From contig NZ_QNRT01000005.1 in NCBI RefSeq assembly GCF_003315245.1, positions 248,001-312,000 of the forward strand: 64,000 bases of DNA, in the 5' to 3' direction. This DNA comes from Arenicella xantha. GTDB lineage: Bacteria > Pseudomonadota > Gammaproteobacteria > Arenicellales > Arenicellaceae. Of the stretch, positions 42,380 to 49,375 are shown piece after piece (the first letter of the stretch is position 1; each line of letters starts with the position of its first letter). Both the position numbers and the translations under genes were made by a program. The notes under the pieces are model-generated. The model saw only the letters and a program-made list of their open reading frames with translations. It had not been told where the DNA came from and did no database searches.

Positions 42380-42598
42380 AATGTTCCTTCTCGTTTATAT
42401 TCGGTATCGGGTGCGCTAATTTCATAAGCTTAGCAAATATCGGCGGTGCTGTAGTGGGTTGGCGATTAAATGTAACGATATTGATAGTGTGTGGCTTGCC
42501 TTAAGTAGACGATACAATCGTTACTCTAAATCAGAAAGGATGTACTATTCGTAGCGAACGTCACGTACCAATCATTGTTCAAACTGCGAGCGTCTTAG

Positions 42599-43996
42599 AT
42601 GAGCCAATTGAATTCAAAAATTATTGTCGGTAACCAAGAATGGTGTGCCTTTCCCGAGCTTGGAATTCCGGCTATTAAAGCGCGTGTTGATTCCGGCGCT
42701 AAGACTTCGTCTATCCATGCATTCAATATTCACCGCTTTCGCCGTGGCGGCCAAGCTTGGGTGAGTTTTGAGGTGCATCCGGTGCAGAAGAATCGGCGTG
42801 TGGTGATTCGATGTGAGCGGCCTTTGGTGGATAAGCGTGTTGTTAAAAGCTCTAGCGGGGTACCTGAAGCGCGCTATGTGATTAGTGTTCCAATGAAGCT
42901 CGGCGATGACCAATGGGACATTCAGCTGACCCTTGCTAATCGTGACTCAATGGGTTTTAGAATGTTGCTCGGTCGCGAGGCGATGAACGGTCGTATGATT
43001 GTTGACCCGTCGATTAAAACTGCATTGGGTGAATTTGATCAGCCGGAGCTAGATGACTTATATGGGCATGCGATAGTTAATCGAAGTGGGCTTAAGATCG
43101 GTCTTCTCGCGAGTGATCAAAGCCTTTACAGTAATCGGCGTTTAATTGAGGCCGGTCAGGAGCGCGGACACGAGATACAGTTTTTGAATATCAAGCAATG
43201 CTTTATGAAGCTGGATGCCGCTGAGCCTGAGATTCAGTATCGTGGAGGTCGTATTCTCAATGAGCTTGACGCGGTTATACCACGCATCCGACCCAGCATG
43301 ACTTTCTATGGAATAGCGTTGACGCGCCAGTTTGAAAGTCTTGGAATCAAAACGGTGAATACCTCCACGGCGATTGCTCAGGCGCGTGACAAATTGCTGG
43401 CATTGCAGTTACTGCTGAAGCAGGGCGTGAAGGTTCCCTGCAGTGGTATTGCTTATTCCTCATTGGATACTCGTGATTTGATTGATATGGTGGGCGGTGC
43501 ACCGTTAGCGGTGAAGCTCTTGGAGGGTACGCGGCGCCAAGGTGTGGTGCGTGCAGACGATCAAGCGGCAGCTGAAACAATGATTAACGCATTTAAGTCG
43601 CTCAGCGCCAACGTGTTAGTTCAGCCGTTTATTGGTGAAATCGACGGTAAAAATATTCGTTGTCTCGTGGTGCAAGGTAAAGTGGTGGCATCAATCGAGC
43701 ATATCGCCGTAACCTCAGCCGCGAGCGGTGCCGTTCGCCGAGCACCGGAAGGCGAGCTGGTTAAGATCAGTAAGGTGGAGCGCGCCTTAGCGATTAATGC
43801 AGCGAAAGCCTTAGGCTTAGATGTTGCTGGGGTTGATTTGATTCGCTCCGATGACGGGCCATTAGTTATCGGTGTTGTGCCGTCACCGAGTATCGAAGGC
43901 GTTGAGCAAGCCACCGGTAAAGATATCGCTGGTTTGATCATTTCATCTGTCGAGAAAAAGCTGCGTTGGAAGCGCGAGATTGAATTGATTAGTTAA
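42599..43996 (+). CDS. RimB-RimK fusion with degenerate ATP-grasp domain
   Basis: The 465-residue product has an N-terminal aspartic-protease-like domain of the RimB/PF05618 family (ARVDSGAKTSS, Asp31) and from about residue 166 a full-length RimK-like ATP-grasp domain. RimK adds glutamate to the C-terminus of ribosomal protein S6, and RimB is its partner peptidase. The RimK body is close to E. coli RimK (IPRI...TFYG, ARDKLLALQLL, LIDMVGGAPLAVKL), but several catalytic positions differ. The metal-binding Glu and Asn of MEVNAS are Gly425 and Val427, the glycine loop EGTQGIGV is EGTRRQGV, and the FRSNLHRGG loop is changed. It is probably not an ordinary glutamate ligase. Assignment to family is secure; the loss of activity is inferred. 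Confidence 0.85.
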   Translation: MSQLNSKIIVGNQEWCAFPELGIPAIKARVDSGAKTSSIHAFNIHRFRRGGQAWVSFEVHPVQKNRRVVIRCERPLVDKRVVKSSSGVPEARYVISVPMKLGDDQWDIQLTLANRDSMGFRMLLGREAMNGRMIVDPSIKTALGEFDQPELDDLYGHAIVNRSGLKIGLLASDQSLYSNRRLIEAGQERGHEIQFLNIKQCFMKLDAAEPEIQYRGGRILNELDAVIPRIRPSMTFYGIALTRQFESLGIKTVNTSTAIAQARDKLLALQLLLKQGVKVPCSGIAYSSLDTRDLIDMVGGAPLAVKLLEGTRRQGVVRADDQAAAETMINAFKSLSANVLVQPFIGEIDGKNIRCLVVQGKVVASIEHIAVTSAASGAVRRAPEGELVKISKVERALAINAAKALGLDVAGVDLIRSDDGPLVIGVVPSPSIEGVEQATGKDIAGLIISSVEKKLRWKREIELIS

Positions 43997-44038
43997 TAAT
44001 TCAGTTGTCAGTTGAGCTTGCCGAGCAAGCTGTCTTGT

Positions 44039-44057
44039 AATGTTATTAAGTAACATT
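44039..44057. promoter_or_regulatory. Zur-box-like operator upstream of His-rich peptide and ZnuD-like receptor
   Basis: AATGTTATTAAGTAACATT is a 19-base dyad with eight of nine pairs matched, close to the gammaproteobacterial Zur site core TGTTATANTATAACA. It ends 14 bases before the ATG of the small His-rich gene, so bound Zur would block its transcription under zinc-replete conditions. Confidence 0.65.
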
Positions 44058-44070
44058 TATACTTATTTGT

Positions 44071-44349
44071 ATGTTGATTCGTCATCCTGCAATTATCTCT
44101 CGCATCCTGCTTCTGCTGCTCTTCGTTTGGGCGCAAGCGGCTGTGGCGGTGCACGATGTCGAACATAATTGGCATGAAAGCTCAGAGTTGTGTCAAGCGC
44201 TACAAAGTGCAGAGCACAACAAGCTAATCGCCGCACCTTGCGCCACGATCAATGTGGCGATCTCGATCAGCAACTCCTTCATGGCGCCGAGTGTACCCTC
44301 GGTCACGCCAATATTATTAGCGCATCCAGCGCGAAGTCCCCCGCTTTAA
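44071..44349 (+). CDS. Small secreted His-rich protein, putatively Zur-controlled
   Basis: A 92-residue protein with a hydrophobic signal peptide (ISRILLLLLFVWAQAAVA) and a short mature part with clustered potential metal ligands: H28, H32, H35, C41, H49 and C57 (HDVEHNWHESSELCQ...). The second half is Pro/Ala/Ser-rich. The Zur-like box is just upstream and the ZnuD-like receptor 148 bases downstream in the same direction. There is no strong ribosome-binding site. Not recognised as a family member; a periplasmic zinc-carrier or chaperone peptide is a plausible guess. Confidence 0.55.
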   Translation: MLIRHPAIISRILLLLLFVWAQAAVAVHDVEHNWHESSELCQALQSAEHNKLIAAPCATINVAISISNSFMAPSVPSVTPILLAHPARSPPL

Positions 44350-44459
44350 TTGGTTTTGAAATTGTTAGTCGGCGTTGTGTAGCGTCGCCCAGTTTGTATG
44401 GCTTTGGCTAACGCAGTAGCGTGCTAGAGCCTAGAAAATCGATAGAGTAAATTAGAGCG

Positions 44460-44488
44460 ATATCGGCCGTTGTGGCTGATATTCGGAG
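44460..44488 (+). promoter_or_regulatory. Stem-loop next to the ribosome-binding site of the ZnuD-like receptor
   Basis: ATATCGGCC (44460-44468) and GGCTGATAT (44474-44482) form a nine-pair stem with one G-T type mismatch around a 5-base loop, directly before the SD-like CGGAG (44484-44488) of the TTG-initiated receptor gene. It could affect translation. Confidence 0.35.
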
Positions 44489-44497
44489 ACTACCCCC

Positions 44498-46630
44498 TTG
44501 AAAAAAATTCTGAGTATTGTTTGTCTGAGTGCAGCTTGCCAAGCTGGTGCCCAAGAAATTGAAGAAATCGTCGTTAAAGCACATCCACTCTCTGAACAAG
44601 GCCTTGCCCAATCAACCATTGTTTTACGCGGTGATGAACTGGCGGAAAACTTACAGAGCTCGTTGGGCGAAACTGTGGCTGGGTCGCCAGGGATTCGTTC
44701 AGCCAGTTTTGGCGGCGCAGTTGGTCGCCCAGTGATCCATGGCTTGGGCGGTGCACGAGTTAAAACCACAGAAGACAGAATTGATAGCCTCGATGTATCT
44801 GTCACAAGTGGTGATCATGCCGTGACAGTGGAACCGTTCATTGCCGATCAAATTACCGTGTTAAAGGGTGCGAGTACATTATTGTATGGAGCCGGTGCAA
44901 TTGGTGGCGTGGTGGACACTGAAACGGGTCGAATACCGACTGAGGTGCCAGAAGCGCCAATCTCAGGCCGTGCAGAACTGCGAGCCGGGGATAATGCTGA
45001 TACGCGTACCGGAGCTGTGCGCTTAGATGGTCGGCTGAGTGACGCAGTGGCTTGGCATTTAGACGCATTTTCTAAAGAGGCGGATGATTATGAAGTCCCT
45101 GGAGAAGTAGAGTCTCGGGCGCTGCGTGCAAGCGAAGGCGAGTCATTAGAGGATGGCGAGAGTCAGTTGTTGCCTGGCAGCCGCTATTCAATTGATGGTG
45201 GTGCACTTGGTGTGAGTTGGGTGAGTGAGGTGGGCATGATTGGCGTGTCCGTGAGTAAGCTGAACTCAGATTACGGTTTGATTGGCGGACACAATCACGA
45301 ACACGATGATGACCACGACGATCACGATGATGATCATGACGATCACGATGATGATCATGACGATCACGATGATGATCATGACGATCACGATGATGATCAT
45401 GACGAGCATGATGATGACCATGACGAGGAGTTTGAGTTAGACGATGTTGGTCGGATTGATTTGGAACAAACTCGAGTTGATATTGAAGCGCAATTAAATG
45501 ACCCGTTACGTGGTATTGAATCATTGAACTTGCGGGTAGGAATCAACGATTATCAACATAAAGAAATCGAGGCCAGCGGTGAAGTTGGTACCTTGTTTGA
45601 CAATCAGGCATGGGAGGCTCGTCTCGAAGCTAAGCACGTTGCCATTGGTGGCTGGTCTGGTGTGTTAGGTGTGCAGTTGAACGATCGAGATTTTAGCGCG
45701 CTCGGCGAAGAAGCATTCGTGCCACCAGTTAACACCTCGGCAAGCGGGCTCTTCTGGGTTGGTGAAAATAATTATTCAGGTTTTTCGGTTGAAGGCGGTG
45801 TGCGAGTCGAAAGGGTTGAGCATGACCCTGAGACATCGTTGTCAGAGCGCGAGTACAACACAACTAGCGCATCGTTAGGCGTGGTCGTGCCCCAGTCTGA
45901 CGCTCTAACTTGGTCGGCGTTGTTGGATTACACTGAGCGGGCTCCGAGTATTGAGGAACTGTATTCAAATGGTGCTCATTTAGCGACGCAGACGTTTGTG
46001 ATCGGTGACGTGGATTTGGAGACTGAGTCTGGCGCAGGGGTCACACTCAGCACAAATTATGAGTCAGATTTATTCGATGTGCGGGCAAGCGTGTATCACA
46101 CAAGGTTCAATGATTTTATCTATCAAGCTAATACGGGGCTTATTGACGATGAATTACCGGTATTTGCTTATCGTCAAGTGGACGCGGCATTTACTGGACT
46201 AGACTTAGAGCTTGGTGTGCACGTCGGACACTTTGCCTCGGGCGATCTTGATGTGACGGCTATGTTTGACACGGTTAATGCCGACCTTGAGTCTGGTTCT
46301 GGCAATTCTGAGCAAGCGCTGCCGCGAATTCCTTCAGATCGTCTTGGTGTTGGTCTGGCGTGGAGTGGTGACGCGTTTAGCGCTAAGTTGAACTATACCT
46401 ACGTAGCAGCACAGCGAGATGTTGCGATCTTGGAGTTACCTACTGAGTCTTATACTGACATCAGTGCACGTCTCTCTTATCGCATGGATGTGAGCTCAAC
46501 CGAAGTTACAGTGTTCTTGCAAGGACGTAATCTTGGTGACGAAGAGCAGCGCAACCATACTTCGTTTATTAAAGACCTTGCGCCAGCGGCGGGTCGTCGG
46601 ATCGAAGCAGGATTGCGCTTTTTATTCTAG
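44498..46630 (+). CDS. TonB-dependent receptor, ZnuD-like, with long Asp/His-rich loop
   Basis: The best start is TTG at 44498, with CGGAG 9-10 bases upstream, giving a signal peptide MKKILSIVCLSAACQAGAQ. Then a TonB-box-like EIEEIVVKAHPL, plug (IHGLGGARVKTTEDRIDSLDVS, LLYGAGAIGGVVDTETG) and barrel ending ...GLRFLF, 710 residues. Residues 269-310 are six tandem HDDDHDD-type heptads preceded by HNHE, an extracellular metal-binding loop like the His-rich loops of ZnuD. With the Zur-like box upstream, zinc uptake is most likely; nickel or copper cannot be excluded. Confidence 0.88.
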   Translation: MKKILSIVCLSAACQAGAQEIEEIVVKAHPLSEQGLAQSTIVLRGDELAENLQSSLGETVAGSPGIRSASFGGAVGRPVIHGLGGARVKTTEDRIDSLDVSVTSGDHAVTVEPFIADQITVLKGASTLLYGAGAIGGVVDTETGRIPTEVPEAPISGRAELRAGDNADTRTGAVRLDGRLSDAVAWHLDAFSKEADDYEVPGEVESRALRASEGESLEDGESQLLPGSRYSIDGGALGVSWVSEVGMIGVSVSKLNSDYGLIGGHNHEHDDDHDDHDDDHDDHDDDHDDHDDDHDDHDDDHDEHDDDHDEEFELDDVGRIDLEQTRVDIEAQLNDPLRGIESLNLRVGINDYQHKEIEASGEVGTLFDNQAWEARLEAKHVAIGGWSGVLGVQLNDRDFSALGEEAFVPPVNTSASGLFWVGENNYSGFSVEGGVRVERVEHDPETSLSEREYNTTSASLGVVVPQSDALTWSALLDYTERAPSIEELYSNGAHLATQTFVIGDVDLETESGAGVTLSTNYESDLFDVRASVYHTRFNDFIYQANTGLIDDELPVFAYRQVDAAFTGLDLELGVHVGHFASGDLDVTAMFDTVNADLESGSGNSEQALPRIPSDRLGVGLAWSGDAFSAKLNYTYVAAQRDVAILELPTESYTDISARLSYRMDVSSTEVTVFLQGRNLGDEEQRNHTSFIKDLAPAAGRRIEAGLRFLF
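45302..45427 (+). repeat. Six-copy 21-base in-frame tandem repeat encoding HDDDHDD/HDDDHDE
   Basis: Units start at 45302, 45323, 45344, 45365, 45386 and 45407. Units 2 to 4 are identical (CACGATGATGATCATGACGAT, split as 7 codons), and unit 5 differs from them by one base; units 1 and 6 diverge slightly more. Because 21 is a multiple of three, gain or loss of a unit changes loop length without shifting the frame. Each unit adds two His and four or five acidic residues. Confidence 0.95.
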
Positions 46631-46652
46631 CGTCTGGTGACTAATTTGACGT

Positions 46653-47558
46653 CTAACTTGTTGAAATGCGAGTTAGGCGTCTTAGTCGGTCAAATGGTGT
46701 GAGCACCACTGCATTGCCGAGCATCACCAAAGCGAAGCCGACAAAAGTATTGTGTGTCCATGCAAAGTTTTCAAATAGGCTGCTAAGGACAATGGCGACC
46801 ACGGGAAACAAGACGATTACATAGCTAGCGCGTTCTGGCCCCATGTTGCTGAGCAGTACATAATATGTTGCAAACGCAATGACGGTTCCAAATACTGATA
46901 AATATATTAGTGAAGCTAGGTAGTTGGTAGTTAGTTCAAATCCGAACTCGGTGCCGGTCAGCAGCATGATTACGCATAATGCGATCGTGCCATACAGCAT
47001 GCCCCACGCATTGACTGCAAATACGTTCATGCCAGCCCTCGAATTACGTACGCTGACCATGTTGCCAATGGACGCGATAAGTGCCGCCAGCAATACCAGT
47101 CCCAGTCCGACGAGCGAGGTGCCTGACTCGTTCGCGGCGAATAGGTCGTCGCGAAATAGCGTGTAAATACCTAAGATACCGAGCCCTGAACCGATAAACA
47201 CGCGAGGGCTAATTCGTGAGCCAAAAAATATTCGAGTATTGATAATGTTCATCAGCAGCATAGTCGAGAATGCGACTGAGGTCATAGCTGAGGTCAGATA
47301 CTTTTGGCTGGTATAAATCACCGCGTAGTTAAGGCTGAAGTTGAACAAGGCCAGTAATACGATATAGCCGTGGTTGCGCAAGGAGAAGCGCATTGGAATA
47401 CGTCGCCATAGGCAAAATAACCACATCAGGATTGCGGCAATTGCGAAGCGATACGCCACCGAAGCGAGCACGTGCACGCTGCCCAGTTGAAACTCGATGG
47501 CCAGCCAGGTTGAGCCCCATATCAAGACTGTCAGTACATATAAGGTCGCGTTTTTCAT
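46653..47558 (-). CDS. EamA/DMT-superfamily transporter
   Basis: A 301-residue protein with ten predicted helices in two homologous halves. The first half has IWGSTWLAIEFQLGSVHVLASVAYRFAIAAILM and the second ends with the usual VVAIVLSSLFENFAWTHNTFVGFALVMLGNAV. RhaT/EamA family exporters of amino acids or metabolites. Convergent with the ZnuD-like gene. Substrate unknown. Confidence 0.88.
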   Translation of the reverse strand: MKNATLYVLTVLIWGSTWLAIEFQLGSVHVLASVAYRFAIAAILMWLFCLWRRIPMRFSLRNHGYIVLLALFNFSLNYAVIYTSQKYLTSAMTSVAFSTMLLMNIINTRIFFGSRISPRVFIGSGLGILGIYTLFRDDLFAANESGTSLVGLGLVLLAALIASIGNMVSVRNSRAGMNVFAVNAWGMLYGTIALCVIMLLTGTEFGFELTTNYLASLIYLSVFGTVIAFATYYVLLSNMGPERASYVIVLFPVVAIVLSSLFENFAWTHNTFVGFALVMLGNAVVLTPFDRLRRLTRISTS

Positions 47559-47996
47559 GGTTCCAGCAAGGAGTCCAGTGGCTCCATTTTCGATCAGAGC
47601 CAGTCAGTTTAGACTGTAACTCTGGCCATAACAGATACAGGTTTATCAAAATTAGACCTATACAGACTGCTGGTATATATGTCACCTAATTTCTTTATCA
47701 GCAGGCAATTTATATCGTCCGTGAAATGCAAAACTAGACGCTGCTGCGCCCAGACGACCCGCCGCCATCGGCGCGTACGCTCAGCCACACGCTAGAAGTA
47801 AGTATTCCAATTTTGAGACAGGCTTGTAGCCGGAGTGTCAGAGTTTGATTGAGGCGGTATTTGCTTCCCAGCGGCATAGCATAAGAATAGGCGTTATGTT
47901 TTTTTAGATAATCTCAAAGCTTGCTTTGTGGGCGTACCAGCTTTCGCGTAGAATGTCGCGAAAATTAGCAAACAACTACCTAAATATCTCGTTCAC
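47559..47996. other. Intergenic region before gmk
   Basis: This 438-base gap between the EamA gene and gmk has no convincing gene. It should contain the gmk promoter and the divergent EamA promoter. I see no recognisable RNA or mobile element here. Confidence 0.5.
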
Positions 47997-48614
47997 GTGA
48001 CTGGCAAACTCTTTATTATTTCTGCACCGTCTGGTGCTGGTAAAACCAGCTTGGCGCGAGCCTTAATTGCTAACTTTGGCAATGCCACTATGTCGGTCTC
48101 GCATACTACGCGTTTGCGCCGTACAGGCGAAACAGAGGGCGTTGACTACCATTTTGTGACCCAAAGTGAGTTTTTAGGTATGGCGGATCAAGGTGTGTTT
48201 CTAGAATACGCTGAGGTGTACGGGAATTATTACGGTACGTCGCGGGTCGCCGTTCAGCGTAAATTGGATGCCGATACGCATGTGCTGTTGGATATTGACT
48301 GGCAGGGGGCTCGGCTGGTTCGAGCGCAAATGCCTGAAGCGGTTAGCATTTCGATCTTGCCGCCTTCGGTGGGCGAACTGGAACGACGCCTGCGTAGTCG
48401 AGGCAGTGACTCAGAAGATGTGATTCAAAACCGAATGCAGCAAGCTTTGGATGAGATGCAGCACTGTCGAGAGGCCGATTTCATTGTGATGAACGATGAT
48501 TTTAATCAAGCTTTAGACGATTTAACACTGATACTTGCAGGTGAAAGTGATAGAATTCGTCCCCTTACGGTAGATTTGGATGAACTGCTCGCCAACTCTG
48601 GTTCCGTAGGCTAG
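47997..48614 (+). CDS. gmk: Guanylate kinase
   Basis: A 205-residue product from a GTG start; no in-frame ATG is suitably placed. P-loop SAPSGAGKTSLARAL, GMP-binding SHTTRLRRTGETEGVDYHFVT, EYAEVYGNYYGTS, and DIDWQGARLVRAQ match guanylate kinase. It phosphorylates GMP to GDP and thereby feeds ppGpp metabolism through the downstream spoT. Conserved order gmk-rpoZ-spoT. Confidence 0.97.
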   Translation: MTGKLFIISAPSGAGKTSLARALIANFGNATMSVSHTTRLRRTGETEGVDYHFVTQSEFLGMADQGVFLEYAEVYGNYYGTSRVAVQRKLDADTHVLLDIDWQGARLVRAQMPEAVSISILPPSVGELERRLRSRGSDSEDVIQNRMQQALDEMQHCREADFIVMNDDFNQALDDLTLILAGESDRIRPLTVDLDELLANSGSVG

Positions 48615-48939
48615 CAATTGCCTATAAAGATTCGCGTCGGTCACGATTGCTGAACGGGTTGGTATTTATAGTAACAATGGCTAAAGCGAACTAATCTGAC
48701 CTGCTGACCTCATCCGAAACGTTATATAGCGTGCCTGTCTAGCACAGACTGCGGAAAAATAGTCGAGGCCAGCAACAACCTCATCGCGTTTGGAATACGG
48801 CTAACAGCCTAAGTCTGTTGCGATGAAACATAGTGTATCTGTGCTTTAGCGTCAGTGGCCTTGATAAGCTGCGAACGCGAGTGAATAAGCGCACAATACA
48901 ATGAACAAATTACTGTTATAAGATATTCAGGAGTAAATC
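48615..48939 (+). other. gmk-rpoZ intergenic region with nested dyads
   Basis: This 325-base gap has a nested structure: TCATCGC (48781-48787) with GCGATGA (48820-48826), enclosing GGCT-AAC-AGCC (48799-48809). It could be a small RNA or structured rpoZ leader. No gene is recognisable. Confidence 0.4.
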
Positions 48940-49254
48940 ATGGCTCGAGTTACCGTCGAAGACTGTTTAACCAATGTGGATAACCGCTTTCAGCTAGTAT
49001 TGGTTGCTACCAAGCGTGCACGTCAAATTTCTTTGGGTTCCACACCTTTTGTTGACGAAGAAAACGATAAGCCAACGGTAATCGCTTTGCGAGAAATCGC
49101 TGAAGGCATGGTTACTCGCGAGATTCTTGATGACGCAGTTGAAGAAGATGTGTTTGAAGCGGTAGCCGTTGAAGAAGAAGTTGAAGAAGGCCCTGCTGAA
49201 CTAGACGCGCTAACCGCTGCGTTGCAAGCTGAACTAGCCGGTGCGGCTGAGTAG
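48940..49254 (+). CDS. rpoZ: RNA polymerase omega subunit
   Basis: A 104-residue protein starting [31 protein letters not shown], the standard omega N-terminus, and ending in an acidic Glu/Ala-rich tail. It stabilises the beta-prime subunit and contacts the ppGpp site. A good ribosome-binding site (CAGGAG) precedes the ATG by 8 bases. Followed by spoT. Confidence 0.97.
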   Translation: MARVTVEDCLTNVDNRFQLVLVATKRARQISLGSTPFVDEENDKPTVIALREIAEGMVTREILDDAVEEDVFEAVAVEEEVEEGPAELDALTAALQAELAGAAE

Positions 49255-49375
49255 TCAGTCTGCCAATTAGTGCACTCACCGAGCTACTGATTCTAGTCCT
49301 GGCAAGTTTACGACCTGCCGGGGCGATAATTCGATTTTTATAGCTCGGTCGTCAGAGTTCGACTATCACCGCTCG

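Noticed and set aside
45302-45427. Possible CRISPR array
   Set aside because: The repeats are directly adjacent without spacers, in frame, and encode a protein loop.
45072-45524. Arg/His-rich 150-residue frame opposite the Asp/His repeat of the ZnuD-like receptor
   Set aside because: It is the reverse-strand reading of the 21-base repeat. The forward frame has signal peptide, plug and barrel; the reverse frame has no ribosome-binding site or family signature.
47329-47685. 118-residue minus frame around the EamA start
   Set aside because: Mostly overlaps the EamA gene in another frame and lacks features of its own.
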